64,000 nt of DNA, taken from assembly GCA_951230915.1 (NCBI GenBank), contig OX579641.1, positions 23,290,254 through 23,354,253 of the forward strand, in the 5' to 3' direction. The position numbers and the translations under genes were made by a program. Of the stretch, positions 24,617-36,510 are shown in pieces (the first letter of the stretch is position 1; each line of letters opens with the position of its first letter). This stretch comes from Antitrichia curtipendula. Lineage: Eukaryota; Streptophyta; Bryopsida; Hypnales; Leucodontaceae. Under the pieces are notes generated by a model, which was not told the DNA's origin, did no database searches, and saw only the letters and a list, made by a program, of their open reading frames with translations.

Positions 24617-25866
24617 TTAATGCTCAGAAATGGAAAAAGGCAGAAAATACGCCGTGCCCGCGTGAAGTACTACGTGATACACACCATCTGACTGCGCACA
24701 ACCTTGAACACATCTCTCCAGAGCGGACCTTCCCTCTGCACAAATAAAGATGAACAACGTTTTCAGAAAAACATTATAATGTGGTTACAAGCGAAGGAGA
24801 CTAAGTATTATTGCATCTTGCATCATTATTGTGGTCCTAACCAGCACTAAGAAATGTTGAAAACCACTCTGAACATCATGAATGATGGTCACAGGAGACA
24901 ACAACAAGCAACGACGCCATTCATCACAACATCGTATCGTCACTTACCAGACAACTCAGACTCAGTTAACCAAAAAGTGACCTAAAAGAATTCCACTTCG
25001 GACATAAAAACACACCTCACAGAGGTGGCTACGTAGAAACAATCTCAACCACTTTGGAAAATCATTTTTAATGTGTTTCGGTACAAAGCAAATGGCACAA
25101 ACCACACAACCAGAATTAATTTAGGATTAATTTACAGATTAGTTTACAAATTCATTACAAATATTGCTAATACACTATCCTGAAACTTGTGCACTTCCTT
25201 AAGGTTCTAGAAATCTGACAACATGCTCAAGGATAAATAATTTCAGGCAAATACCCCATTAACGCAAAACGGACGTAATATGATTCCTCTCCCCATATAA
25301 AAACAAAACCCACCGAGTTGATTAAAGTCAAACAATCTCAACCAATTTGGATAATCTTTTGATATGTATTGTTCCAAAATGAAGAGCACAAAGCACACAG
25401 CCGGAATTGAATTGCCTTGGGATTATTGTGGTTAAAATTGCGAATGAGAAATCCACTGTCCTGAAACCTTTGCACTTCCTTAAGTTACAAAATTATCACG
25501 GCACAATAACTTTAGGCATTACTCCATTAAAACATTCATTCGCTTCAAGCTTTCATAACAGGCTCAGACGACAGAGTAATGGAGGTCAGAAATTACGAAT
25601 AGAACTCCTGGATTCTCATGTCCAGAATCGGGACAAATGTCTGAAGTCAGCAAATTCAAAAAAACATGGCACAAAGACAGTGATTCCACGAAAATTTCGG
25701 TTTCCTTCCAGCCTCCGAACATACCGACATTCAATTTCGACAAATTTGCAACTCAACAATAGGTTGATTCCCGTGTCATTCGTTTTCCTCACGAAATATC
25801 TCAATCCGCATACCGTTCGAAAGCTCTGGAAAGTGTGACTCCGTCGGTGCATTCTTCGTTGGCATC
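24617..25866 (-). CDS. Possible small unidentified gene on the minus strand
   Basis: Base composition from about 23.6 to 26.0 kb is less AT-biased than the surrounding spacer. Three minus-strand pieces could be exons: 25866-25816 (ATG, MPTKNAPTESHFPELSN, then a GTATGC donor), 24981-24948 (VTFWLTESELS, with TTTTAG acceptor and GTAAGT donor) and 24735-24617 (begins EGRSALERC, ends at TAA). The last two join in phase. The first does not join directly, so at least one exon would be missing or the model is wrong. I recognise no family. Treat this as a hint that a transcribed unit may exist here. Confidence 0.2.
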
Positions 25867-26025
25867 AGCTAAGGCGTTGGACTGATCTGCACTCCCGAAA
25901 TGCGGTTTCCAATGGTTCTTTCCTTTCTACATCGACTTCTTCAGTTTGGCTTCCTACACGCGGAGAACAGAGGAGGGAAACCACGGTCATCAGAAACCGT
26001 GGCGGTGTAGTTCAAACTGTAAGGG

Positions 26026-26034
26026 TTAGTAGGG
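26026..26034. repeat. 9-bp target duplication TTAGTAGGG, left copy
   Basis: Repeated exactly at 26219-26227 on the other side of the MITE. Confidence 0.85.
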
Positions 26035-26218
26035 GGCCAGGGTGAATTGACCCCCTCATTGCCCCAATGGGCAAACACTGGAATTTTTTATTTGCAATAA
26101 GAGGCCCCAAATTAGAGAGGACTGGTGAAGAATTATCATTAAACGAAGCACAAAACATGGGGAATTTTTTTTAAATTACCCTTGGTTGGGGCAATAAGGG
26201 GGGCAATTCTCCCTAGCC
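26035..26218. mobile_element. Mutator-type MITE, 184 bp
   Basis: The terminal inverted repeats are about 30 bases: the left end GGCCAGGGTGAATTGACCCC pairs with the right end GGGGGGCAATTCTCCCTAGCC with few mismatches. They are flanked by the exact 9-bp duplication TTAGTAGGG. A 9-bp target is characteristic of Mutator-like elements. There is no coding capacity. A second member is at 37352-37585. Confidence 0.85.
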
Positions 26219-26227
26219 TTAGTAGGG
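26219..26227. repeat. 9-bp target duplication TTAGTAGGG, right copy
   Basis: Exact partner of 26026-26034. Confidence 0.85.
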
Positions 26228-26865
26228 TGGGTTGTAGAATGTAGAGTTAAGTTACTGTATATTTATGACAATATTGGTACTCAGTTTCAACAAGATACTT
26301 CTATTTCTGCACCTCGGTAGCCCATGGATTTGATTTTGAAAATAAGTTTTCTTAAAATTCAACATGAGAAATAAACATTGGCCATTATACAAAATAACTC
26401 AAAGAGTTGACCCCAAGAGTTGACTCCTAGATGCTTAACCCTTTAAGAACATTGTAGACCTAAAAGGTTCAATGGATGACTTCATGTTAAATGTAGAAAC
26501 AAAGAATGCACCAATTGGTTCAATAATTGGAATATTGGGATGACTACACTCTTTAGCCTCTTTAGTATTGTTTCATAAGTAGTGTTAAAGCATCTCCACT
26601 GAGGCATAGAATTCTATCCCATCAAGAGGTTTGTCGTGCCAAAGTGAGTTCTTCCATCCCACCACTGAGAGACTTGGGCATTTCTCAATGTAGGGCATAT
26701 TAAAATTACTATAGACTGTACTTTCACCCCAACTTTTAATATCATCAATTATTGTAGATTGTACTACTATACCACTAATTGTAAGATTATTCAAAGTAAA
26801 ATGAAAAAATTGATAGCTAGATAGTGTGTATTCCTTACTCATGGGAGTGATACTAAACGAAATTA

Positions 26866-26938
26866 TCTCAAATATTGTAATTTATTGGGCATATCTCAAA
26901 TATTGTAATTTATTGGGCATATCTCAAATATTGTAATA
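26866..26938. repeat. Tandem repeat, 28 bp x 2.6
   Basis: Two full units and a partial one of ATCTCAAATATTGTAATTTA plus TTGGGCAT lie head to tail. They are identical where complete. Confidence 0.85.
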
Positions 26939-27076
26939 TTTATGGTATCTATTTAGTAGGACCATGCTAAATAAAATCAAGAATGTACCTTGGTACATCA
27001 TGGGGGTTCATGTCTTTCCAAGGTTAAATAGCCAAAATTGGCAGCCAATTCCATATTGTAAGAAACTGGAGTTTTC

Positions 27077-27224
27077 GATGTCTAAGTTGAAGGATTTTAG
27101 ATGATGTTGAATCTAACAACCCTTGTTTTTATGTCCACAATGACATCCAATGTACATCCATTGTGGACATAAAAACAAGGGTTGTTAGATTCAATGTCAC
27201 CTAAAATCCGTCAACTTAGACATC
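27077..27224. repeat. Hairpin, 66-bp arms, 16-nt loop
   Basis: The left arm 27077-27142 and right arm 27159-27224 are reverse complements, apart from about three mismatches in the outer third. Both ends are GATGTC/GACATC. The inner part, with CAACCCTTGTTTTTATGTCC, is perfect. The GATGTC-type ends recall the hairpin at 22148-22261. It is probably a foldback MITE. Confidence 0.85.
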
Positions 27225-28661
27225 AATTGTTATATTAAACATCATCTAAAACACAATTTTCTTATAGTGATATCTAATATCAAGAGGAATTGATACCAAC
27301 CATTTGAAACAAATGTAGCAAAATAGAAAGTCGGAACTATGTCCTTACATTTATCACAAGTAGGAGTATGATTTGAAAATTATCATAAATGGTTATGATC
27401 TTCCAAAGAGAACTTTCTATTATTCATTGAAACATTGAAGACAGTTCTTTGGTTACTAATCTTGGTCAAATCAAAATCCAAACAATTTGTAATAATTATT
27501 TATTACCTCTGTCCAAAAATGATTGTCCACTTTGAATGTCATGTTTATTAAGGTTGTTTTGAATAGGTCATATGTAGACTTCCTTGTGGCAAATTTTATT
27601 TAGGTTGCATTGAAAACATGCAATTTTCTTCATTGATTTTAGTGATATAAAATTTAGAACCTTTTTTAATTGTAATTTTTACAATATGATCAATGAAATT
27701 GTTTCAAAAAAATACCAATAAAATTGTGGACAATCATTTTGGGACGGAAGGAATTCTAGATAACTAGCTAGTTGAACTCCTAAATCTCTCCTTTGAACTT
27801 GATCAAGATGATTGAATCTTAGAGATCAAAAAGTGAATGGCAAGATGGAGTTATGAATATAAACCACCCTCACTCTTTCCAATTGCCCATGGCAATGAAG
27901 TGACAAGATGGGATTATGAGAATTAAAGTAGGAGTTTTTTTTAAATGATTGGATTCTAAATGCATCCATTATCTAGGAATGAGTGACATGTTCCTTGAAA
28001 TATCTATTACAACCATGAATTAAGTAGGTAGGCTTCAAAAGACAATTAATGAACTTCTTACGTTTTAACCCTATAACAATGCAGCAACCTAAAAGTGTGA
28101 AATGACTAACAAAGAATCCTTCCATGCAAGACAAATGTGCAAATGTTCATCCTCGGTATTTTGTGTAAAAAAAGGGAGGTCTTGCACAGGAGTTTGACCT
28201 CCAATGAGTGCTCTTCGTTTTTTTAAGCACACGATTCACACAGTACCAAAAAGGATGATTTCCACGGTGAACAGCCCTGCGTTCCAGGGTTAACCTTTCT
28301 TTTCAAAGTGTCCATAGATGACAACTGAAGGAACAAACTTCGAAGTCTAACGAGAGTATGCACGGGAGTCAGTAATTGGAAAGCAGCCGTTTTCACGCGG
28401 CTTTTGGTTCCTCTCACTTGCCATGAGAAGATTGTGCACACATAGAATCTAGGATCCTCCTTCAAGGGCTATGAGGCAGCTCCTCCAAAATGTTCCGTAT
28501 CCATCAATTGAAAAAGCTTCTTTGCTTAAATCTCTCAAGAGCATGTCAAATACAATTTTAAACATTTATCTACATCGAAGTCTTTCAGCGGCTGGAGACC
28601 TATGTGATCACCCAATTGGATTCTAATAAAACAAGCTGTGAAAAGAAAGGAAATCAAATAA

Positions 28662-31600
28662 TCAATTGCCTGAAAGCTGACCCTCCAGGTCTGCCCTTCG
28701 TCTGTGCAGCTCCTAAGAAATTTCCAACAGTAAAAATATAAGGACGTTGATAAAGGGCATACAATGTAACAGAGTTTAAAACAATTGAAAGCTTGAATAC
28801 ACTGATATTTGTCCTACTAGTGCGTGTGACACTAATTTACCAAAGTCACTATTGGTAAAATATTAAATGAGTGAAGACTGAAATATTACTGTATTGTGTG
28901 AATTTCCACCATGAAAGAAAATTGCAGTGATACTAATTTTGTAGATGACACTAATTTCCCTCACTCACTAATCGGACATATCAGTGCAGTTGACAGCTGA
29001 AATACTGCAAATGGCTACATCCTGCAGCATAGAAATAACATACAAGGGAGAGAATACTAAAAACGTTCAATTATCCTTCAGATCTAAATTGGACTTATAA
29101 GCAAGCAGTATAAGCATGGCTTGGCTAAATGTCTTCAGCCACTGATCGTTGAATGGAAGCGGGGTTTTCTACTGTCACGTGTAGTGGCTTACACCCTCTT
29201 ACTTTGAAACAGCATTAACAAATTCATACATAGTGAAAAAAATTTAATCTCTTGAACTGAAAATGTCTCTCGGCAACTCTATAAATCTCTCCTAGATATT
29301 GTTGAATGCTTAGTGTGACGAAAATAGAACCTTCTACATTATCATTCTTCACCAAACTAACACCAGGACAGAGGCTTGGCCTTACCTCAAGGTCTCTCTG
29401 GGCTTGGAGACGCCAGTTCCGCTTCCTCAAATGCGTATTTTTTATGCGACCTAAACACATCACACCCTACAGAATAGAGAACATTTATTAGAAAGTCCAT
29501 GTCACGTTGATGTTCTCGTAACACAACATGGAATGGCCTTGAGCACTCTACACTTTCCAGATGTGTTAGTTGATCACAACTTTCACAGCTGACGAGAATG
29601 AAGCACAATCCAAACAAAGAAAAGAAATCAAAGAAATTATATTTATACTCAACGGGTAACGAAAGTCGTCAAACAAACTTCAAATGGGAGCCTGAACACG
29701 AACAATGTAACTGCATAGGCACTCACAGCTACAGTATACAGAATCCCACAGCCAAAAAGCCACCAGCTGGCTGTTTCGTGAAGCAAGCTCTCAGCTCCTG
29801 TCTCTCCACTGGCTCTTCTCATAACCCTCGTTTGGACGGCAACACTGAAACCCAGATATCAAGTATCATACAGTGTGAGAAAATCTGGTTAAATCATGGC
29901 TCAGTGACAAGATGAACCACAGCGGATCATGGTCATCAACAACGTCAACATAGAAATACATATACCATTCTTTAGCCATTGAAGCACTCTACCTTTTCTA
30001 TGCACAGATGCTGAGATATTCCCATTGAAAAACACTGTCCTTGCTAAGTTCTACAGTCACTCATGTGCAACCATGTGCCTCCATGCTTACATCATATTAA
30101 ACTTTTGCACCCCTCGACCCTCTTCTTGTTGTATCTTTAAATAAAGAACGAAGAATGGGCATCATGGCCACGTCCAATGTGTCACAAAGCCACCCGAAAG
30201 AGTGATATGCCGTACAAAACGAACAGTCACAAAGAAATACAACATCAAGATACTGTAGAATAGTTGTGACGGTAGCACTCACAGAATCTGGAAAAGACCG
30301 CGACAAACCCAAAACTCCAGTATCTGTAAATAAACAAATAAACAAGTAAGTTCTATGCATGAGAATTTCAATTTGACTGTGGTTACCATATTTTGAGGAG
30401 GCACTTGAAAATGTGATAATCTATTTTTTTTGGTAAATTACTCCTTAAAAATAAAAATATAATCAAGCATCGAAATACAAAACAAGAAAGATTTCCTTTG
30501 AGTAGAAGCAAGAGATTCACCCTCCAGAACTTGAAGAGAAATTGCCACTCTGTCTCTGCTAAAATAACTAGAACTGCAATGGCTATTGTGTAACAGCGTA
30601 AGATGCCCACGAAAACCTGACACATGACATAAAGTAGCCATTTAGTTGTTGCAAACCTCAACAAATAACAGAGACAGAGGAAAGATTCGAAGCTGCTTTT
30701 AATCTCAACAGAACCAGAAATTCATGGTTTTCAAATGACCAATCTGATTGATTAAATTGTGAAAAATATGATTCAGATGGGGGCAAATTTTATTTGACCA
30801 GAATCCGTTACAAACATTGCATGTTTTGCTCAAAATTAAATAATACTGAACAAAAAATAGTCCCTCTATAACATAACATCCTTGAGCAAGGTACTATTTT
30901 ATCCTCTAGACGTATTTTTATTGCACATAAGGAGACCTCTTTGACTCCAACAAATTCTCCATTCTCTCCTAACTATGTGATCTTTCCACCATCTTCTCCA
31001 CTTTTCTCTACATCATTCACATAACTCCACATAAGCCTACATATGATTTATTTATTTCTCCTAAAAGGGTGGTCTTCCAACCGGTTCATGTATGCTTTGG
31101 ACGTGTTCAAAATTGCTAAAACAAAACCATGAGACCCAAATGTAGCCTCTTGGCACTTTACGGCTTAATTCGGGTAAAATTCTAGCAATCAACACACTTC
31201 GGGAGAAAAAAATGTACAGGCAATCAAGATATTATATTATGACGTCGACATACACAACTTTAGATTGACTCGAATACACTGTTCTGTCATCAATATACGG
31301 AACTCTAGATTTCAAAACATCGTTCAATTTTCAACAGACAGGCCTCAAGATTGATGTGAAAACATTGTTCTACTTTCGACATACGGAACTGTAGATTGAT
31401 TTGAACACATTGATCTCTGTTCCACATACAGACCCCAAGATCGATTCAAACCCCCTGCAATGGTGAGTCTATCCGGAAAGAGCTAAAGGATCCACAAAAC
31501 CATCGGCAAAGAAGCATGAGCAACTTACACTGGCGCGGTAATCGTACCCGCGGTAATCATACGACCGCAGCAGCGAAATCGCGTTCACCACCAGGCAAAG

Positions 31601-31876
31601 CAACGCCCCCACGGCCGTGGCGATGCTGAGCATTCGACAGACGTACAGCAACGGGTCATTCTCCGAAGGCGCGGCCAGCAGCACCGGCGGCAAGGGGTCG
31701 AGGGGATCATGGTTGCCCAACAACGGCGCTTCCAAATCGTTGTCTGCAGGAGGAGCGGAAGGAGCGGCGGGCTCGGCAGGTCCCACGGGCTCCGCCTCCG
31801 AGTTCATGTCACCTTTCTCCGCTTTCTCGCTTCCCCGGTCTCGCAAATCCTCGAACAAGTCGGTGGCTTCGCCCAT
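28662..31876 (-). CDS. Four-helix membrane protein, COPI-associated/TVP15-like
   Basis: Six minus-strand exons join in perfect phase: 31876-31529, 30616-30521, 30323-30283, 29844-29727, 29466-29386 and 28712-28662 (TGA). They encode 244 residues, starting MGEATDLFEDL. The first ~85 residues are acidic and Pro/Ala-rich, probably cytosolic. Four hydrophobic segments follow, around MLSIATAVGALLCLVV, CYTIAIAVLVILAETEW, WRILEFWVCRGLFQIL and WWLFGCGILYTVAGVMC. The tail is charged and helical (RKRNWRLQAQRDLE, ELHRRRADLEGQLSGN). The AETEW, FW and LE.W..RG..QI phrases match, from memory, plant proteins of the COPI-associated family (PF08507), whose yeast relative Tvp15 is a late-Golgi membrane protein. 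A Golgi/vesicle location is inference. Gene structure is firm; the family name is less so. Confidence 0.8.
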
Positions 31877-32239
31877 GGCAAACGCAGAAACCTAATTCAA
31901 ATTCCAGGTTTGGGAACCTCCTATGATCTTGGATCGCTAGGCTCATGCCAAGGCGACACAAGCAAGTGCGACGGACTGGCAGATAGACGAAAGGGAGTTT
32001 TTGTGCACTGAGACAAGAAACAGGGGACATATATTGACTGGCGCAATATAACGAGTTAAGGGACTCTGTTTGGAAAGATCAAAGTTCAAGGTGCACCAAA
32101 GCTGCACACTGGGAATGGAAATATGAGCGCCGTAGGAAATATCAAACTATTGATTGAATGAAACAAGGTCAAGTCGTCACTATTGTTTACAAGCTCTCAC
32201 CTGTGAACGCCAGTGGAGTTCTGTGCGGTCAAGCCTTCG

Positions 32240-32440
32240 GTGCAACCAGAAACCCTGATTCAATCTCAGCAGTTTCAAGCAATTCTCAGTGCAAGCAGAA
32301 ACCCTGAGTCAAACCCTATCTTCTCGAGCCGAATCCCAGGGCAACCAGAAACCCTGATCCAAACTTATTTTTTCCCAGTAAATCTCAGTGCAAGCACAAA
32401 ACCTAATTCAAACACAAGCTTTCCTCAAGAAAATCTCAGA
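32240..32440. repeat. Tandem repeat, about 50 bp x 4
   Basis: Units begin at about 32240, 32290, 32340 and 32389. Each opens with (T/G)GCAA(C/G)CAGAAACCCTGA or a close variant and continues with TTCAAAC-like sequence. The spacing of 49-50 bases is regular. The array lies about 360-560 bases upstream of the start codon of the minus-strand gene. Confidence 0.8.
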
Positions 32441-32761
32441 GCAAATGAACTGGCCCACCAATACGATCAACGACACTCCATAATCAATCTACACTAGCGT
32501 TACGCTATGTTCGGGTACCCGGTGGAATTGGGAAAAAAACCGACTGCAAATCGAAAACATCGGCGAAAACCCGATGAAAAAATCTATAGAATTTCTATTT
32601 TGAGCAAAAAAAATTAGAGAACATAACCGGACGCGGTTCTTGAAAACCGGTTCACTTTGAAGGAAAATAGCCGGAAAAACTCAAAAAACTTCCCGTTCGC
32701 TGGCGCTACGGAGCATAACATTCAAGAGCTGTGAGATCAGCTGCCTTCCCTCTGACGGAAT

Positions 32762-32822
32762 GATGTGGTATATTCCACATCATTTCATCCAAAGGATGGA
32801 ATGGTGTGGAATATTCCACACC
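32762..32822. repeat. Imperfect palindrome with two nested inner palindromes
   Basis: Arms 32762-32790 and 32794-32822 match as reverse complements at about 25 of 29 positions around an AAA loop. Each arm is itself a near-palindrome (GTGG(T/A)ATATTCCAC), so the site could form a cruciform. Confidence 0.8.
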
Positions 32823-33057
32823 CAACATTAGCTAATAAGCCACGCGTCAATAATGTCAGACTTCTGCTCAGTGCCAAGGTCATGACTGCACAATCGAGTT
32901 ACTGGGAAATTGAACACTTTCAATTTTACAAGATCACAGAAAAATAGCTTAGAAAAAATGACAAACAATTTAGTGAGGTCAATAATTCCAGTGTTTGAAT
33001 TCCCTCACATTGCCTTGTAAGCCATTCATGTTCTGTGATAAGGAATTAGAAGACAAT

Positions 33058-33635
33058 TCTTTATGTACATATGGGGTGGTAGGAGGTAGAACAACCCATG
33101 TGGGATATGTAATTTAGAGTTTGTAATTTCTCAACCGCTCATAGTTAAGTGTAAAGTAGGAATTGTGTTAAAATTATAATTTTAGACCTCATTTAGGCAT
33201 AGTGGAATACCTTTTTTCAAAATACTTTGAACTAAAATAAGTTGTAGAATCAAGTTAAATTTCATTTACAAAAATCCTTTTGAGATTTTAATCTTCCACT
33301 CAAAAGTTATAGACAAATTTCATAGAGGGGTTTAAAAGGATTTTTTTTTGACATTTTCATACATCCTCTCCGAAATTTGTCCATAACTTTTGAGTGGAAG
33401 ATCTAAATCTCAAAAGGATTTTTGGAAATGAAATTTAACTTGATTCTCCAACTTATTTTAGTTCAAAGTATTTTGAAAAAAGGTATTCCACTATGCCTAA
33501 ATGAGGTCTAAAATTATAATTTTAACACAATTCCTACTTTACACTTAACTATGAGCGGTTGAGAAATTACAAACTCTAAATTACATATCCCACATGGGTT
33601 GTTCTACCTCCTACCACCCAAAGTGTACATAAAGA
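33058..33635. repeat. 578-bp inverted repeat (foldback element)
   Basis: The left arm (33058 to about 33331) and right arm (about 33362 to 33635) are near-perfect reverse complements over about 270 bases, with a loop of about 30 bases. The outer ends are TCTTTATGTACA / GTACATAAAGA. The arms share GGTGGTAGGAGGTAG and CCGCTCATAGTTAAG. No flanking duplication was evident. It is most likely a foldback transposon; its transcript would form a very long dsRNA stem. Confidence 0.9.
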
Positions 33636-35618
33636 GCTTCTCTTTTCAACAAAAAAAATCAAAGTAAATTATTGATGGCAAATAGTTAGATTTCATTGGT
33701 ATAATATTCAATGAAGTCTTTGAGTTTTGATAGACCATCTATCTTTAAAATTATTTGTTTGTATATTTTGTCCTAGAATTAGCCAAAAAAACAGATCGCA
33801 CTATAAATGTACTGCCATCGTTTCGGTCCTGAAGCATACATTAATAACATGTGGATGCATTTTGTGGATGAAGACTTCAGAGAGGCAAAGGCAGCCTCTC
33901 TGAAGGCTCTTGAATGTTATGAGTGGATTGCGTGTAAAGATGGTTCATATCTACAAAAGATTCCTAAAAAATTCTGGCCGGCATCCCTAGGTCCGAATCA
34001 AGCGCTTCGCCTCTACACTGCCGGAATGGAATAGAGATTGCTACCAGTGAGAGCCAGTGTGAGATTGCCACCAGTTGCAATGGATTGCGACCGGAATGTG
34101 AATGGGAAAACGTTCGTAGAGTTCGGAATTTCGACGAATACAGCACAGGGATTGATGCACGGATAATCCATGGGCTTCGCTGAATTGCCAGATGGCAGTT
34201 GCTCGAGCACCGATCGACTGGGAAGCGGAAAGCCGGAAATAGTTTTGTTTTCGACACGTGGACGTCGTTATCTGCTACGTCAAATATCGATGATGACAAT
34301 TGCTTACGTCATCAGGTAGGGAGTGGATAACAATTCTGGTAGGACTCAGAATTGTGGAAAATGGACTGGCTGGATTTCAAAATGAATGTCAAGTAACATT
34401 TTCGAACCATACTTACATCCCATTAGAGATAAGCCCATTAGATTCATTTTTAGAAGGTCTTATTGGCAATTGAAAGTGGATTTGAATGCACTTTAGCATG
34501 CATTATTTGGACCCCATATGAATAAGTTATGAGCTTTCAATGAATTTGTCCCTAGGTATATACAAAACCAGCACTAGACTCTCATGTCATTTTTTTTTGG
34601 GTGTGTTTTTTGGCACATACAACATTTTGGCCATAACTAGAAGTAACAAAGTGCCCAAATCTTGGCATTTACTCCAAGGGCTACACCTCCATTAGTAGTA
34701 AGGATTTTTGTTTCCTCCATCAAACTAAATGATTGTGCTTGGGCTACAAATACTAATATATAAGAATCAAATCATAGATCTCATAGAGCTAAAGAGTCCA
34801 ATAAACACAACCATTTTTGGCATAGACACTCATGTTTGGTTGCGTATATTTTGTGTAATGAATATCTAGGATTTTGTAACATTTTATGGTTCAAATGTCA
34901 ATGTTGCATTTGGAACAAGGTTGAATATGGATGTACATATTTTAGGTCAAAACCTTTTGAAGATGATCAAAACATGCACATGTTTGACACTTTAGGTTTC
35001 CTAAACTCTTGATTTTGAGAGGTCATAAAAGGTATGAGAATTTTATAAAAACTGCTACTTGTTATGAGAAAATTTATGGATTAAGTATTTGTCTACAAGT
35101 AAAAATAACATTACTAATTATAGAATTGAATTCATCTATTTTCATCACCTTAAATGCATATTTTTAGATGGAAAATCAGTGATTACCAAGCTTCTTGGAA
35201 AAGTATGAATAGTGTAGGTTCAAAAATGGTCAGGCACAAACACATGGCTATGCAATGAGAGGCTCTATGTATTCACCATTGCTTGCTTTTTTTATTGAGG
35301 TTGTATTGAAAGAGATAGAAGATAAATAACTCCAACCATTTTAGACCAATTGACATAAATTAAGAATTATTCATATGGTGTTAATTTTATATGTAATTAT
35401 TAGTGTTTTCTTACAAGTAGCCTCTACATAGACAAATCATTCTATGCTTTGGTCAAGAGACAACAAATTAGTTGGTGTTTGAGAATAGATGTTGGATATG
35501 GTTTAAGGTCCTGTTGTGCATACAACTGGCTTATGGAATAAATAAATGAAGCACTAGTTGAAAATTGTTAAAGGCTACTATAATGTTGAACACATTCTTT
35601 TTGATGGCTTCTACATTA
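33636..35618. other. AT-rich spacer with one coding-like island
   Basis: The only coding-like sequence is 33807-34034 (listed separately). From 34.0 to 34.3 kb the GC level is raised but no frame is convincing. The rest is AT-rich with nothing recognised. Confidence 0.45.
33807..34034 (+). pseudogene. Coding-like fragment, unknown family
   Basis: A 75-codon frame contains a block with normal protein composition (INNMWMHFVDEDFREAKAAS, then ECYEWIACKDGSYLQKIPKK). Coding periodicity seems to end near the last Trp of KKFWP. I do not recognise the family. It might be an orphan exon or a transposon fragment; no matching neighbour exons with good splice sites were found. Confidence 0.25.
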
Positions 35619-36506
35619 CCCCCCAAAGGACCAGTATGTGTTTTGGGGCAACATAGAAATTTTGGGTAGGTACGTGTGATCAAAGATTTGGATATTTTAG
35701 GCTGCAATTTTAAATGAAGATGGGGAAGAAGAATATCTTTTGTATGCACTGAATTCTATGACATTTGGAAATATAAGTCAAAAGCTAGGGCTTAATATGT
35801 TAATTATTTCCTTGGCCGGGCAGTCTAGGCAAATCAAGAAAAATCATTTTTTTCATAAACAAAAACTTGAAATTGAATTTCTAGAGTTATATATACGTGG
35901 AAAGCTTTTAATCATTATATTTTGATCAACAAGTCAAAAGTTATAAGGAATTTTAGTTTGTAGGTAGTTACAGATTTTCTATTCTAAATTAAATTTTGAA
36001 GTCCTTTATTTCACTCAGTTTTCAAGATTTAAATAAATAAAATCATAGAATGTAGATTGTTTATTACAACATTGCAACCATTGAAATTGGCATTTTTTAA
36101 TTCCATAAAAAAATTCTTAACAATTTAGTATCTTGAATCATTGTCTACTTCTTTCTACTTACTATTTTTTCTATATGTTGTACAATTCCAAATAGTCTAC
36201 AAAATTTCAAGCATGTAGCCAACTTGCCTTGAAGAATGAATCCAAAGAAGCACCTCTATTTTGGACATTTTTTAATACAAATGTGAGCTTGTGAAGTGTA
36301 GTTGCCAGACCAAAAAAAATGATTTATATGAATTTGAAAGCTCATATTTTGCAGTCTACGCAGTTTAAATTTCTGAAGTTTTTTCCACGTCTTCTCAAAC
36401 CATCACACTACAAGATCCTAAGGTTACATGTGTCAAAAAAAGTTTTTTTTTCAAATGGCAGTTTTAAAGCATTTTGGGTGGAAACATAGTCAAGAAACTT
36501 AAGGGG
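35619..36506 (-). mobile_element. TTAA-flanked element, copy 2
   Basis: The right end reads AAGGGG followed by TTAA (36507-36510); read on the minus strand it begins CCCCTTAAGTTTCTTGACTATG. That matches copy 1 (52461), CCCCTAAAGTTCCGTGACTATG. The left end CCCCCCAAAGGACCAG matches the other end of copy 1 in reverse complement. It is diverged, AT-rich and has no ORF. The left TTAA is changed to TTAC. Confidence 0.6.
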
Positions 36507-36510
36507 TTAA

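Larger units (their letters stand above)
26228..28661. other. AT-rich spacer downstream of the membrane-protein gene
   Basis: No gene is supported. The stretch holds a short tandem repeat and a hairpin (listed separately). The part from about 28.2 to 28.66 kb is less AT-rich and probably belongs to the 3' UTR or downstream region of the minus-strand gene ending at 28662. Confidence 0.5.
31877..33057. promoter_or_regulatory. 5' UTR and upstream region of the membrane-protein gene
   Basis: This stretch lies upstream of the minus-strand ATG at 31876. Moderately GC-rich sequence continues to about 32.5 kb and probably contains the 5' UTR and promoter; no TATA box could be assigned with confidence. 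Parts of 32001-32040 and 32141-32203 recur near 49.7 kb. A ~50-bp tandem repeat and a palindrome (listed separately) also lie here. Confidence 0.4.
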
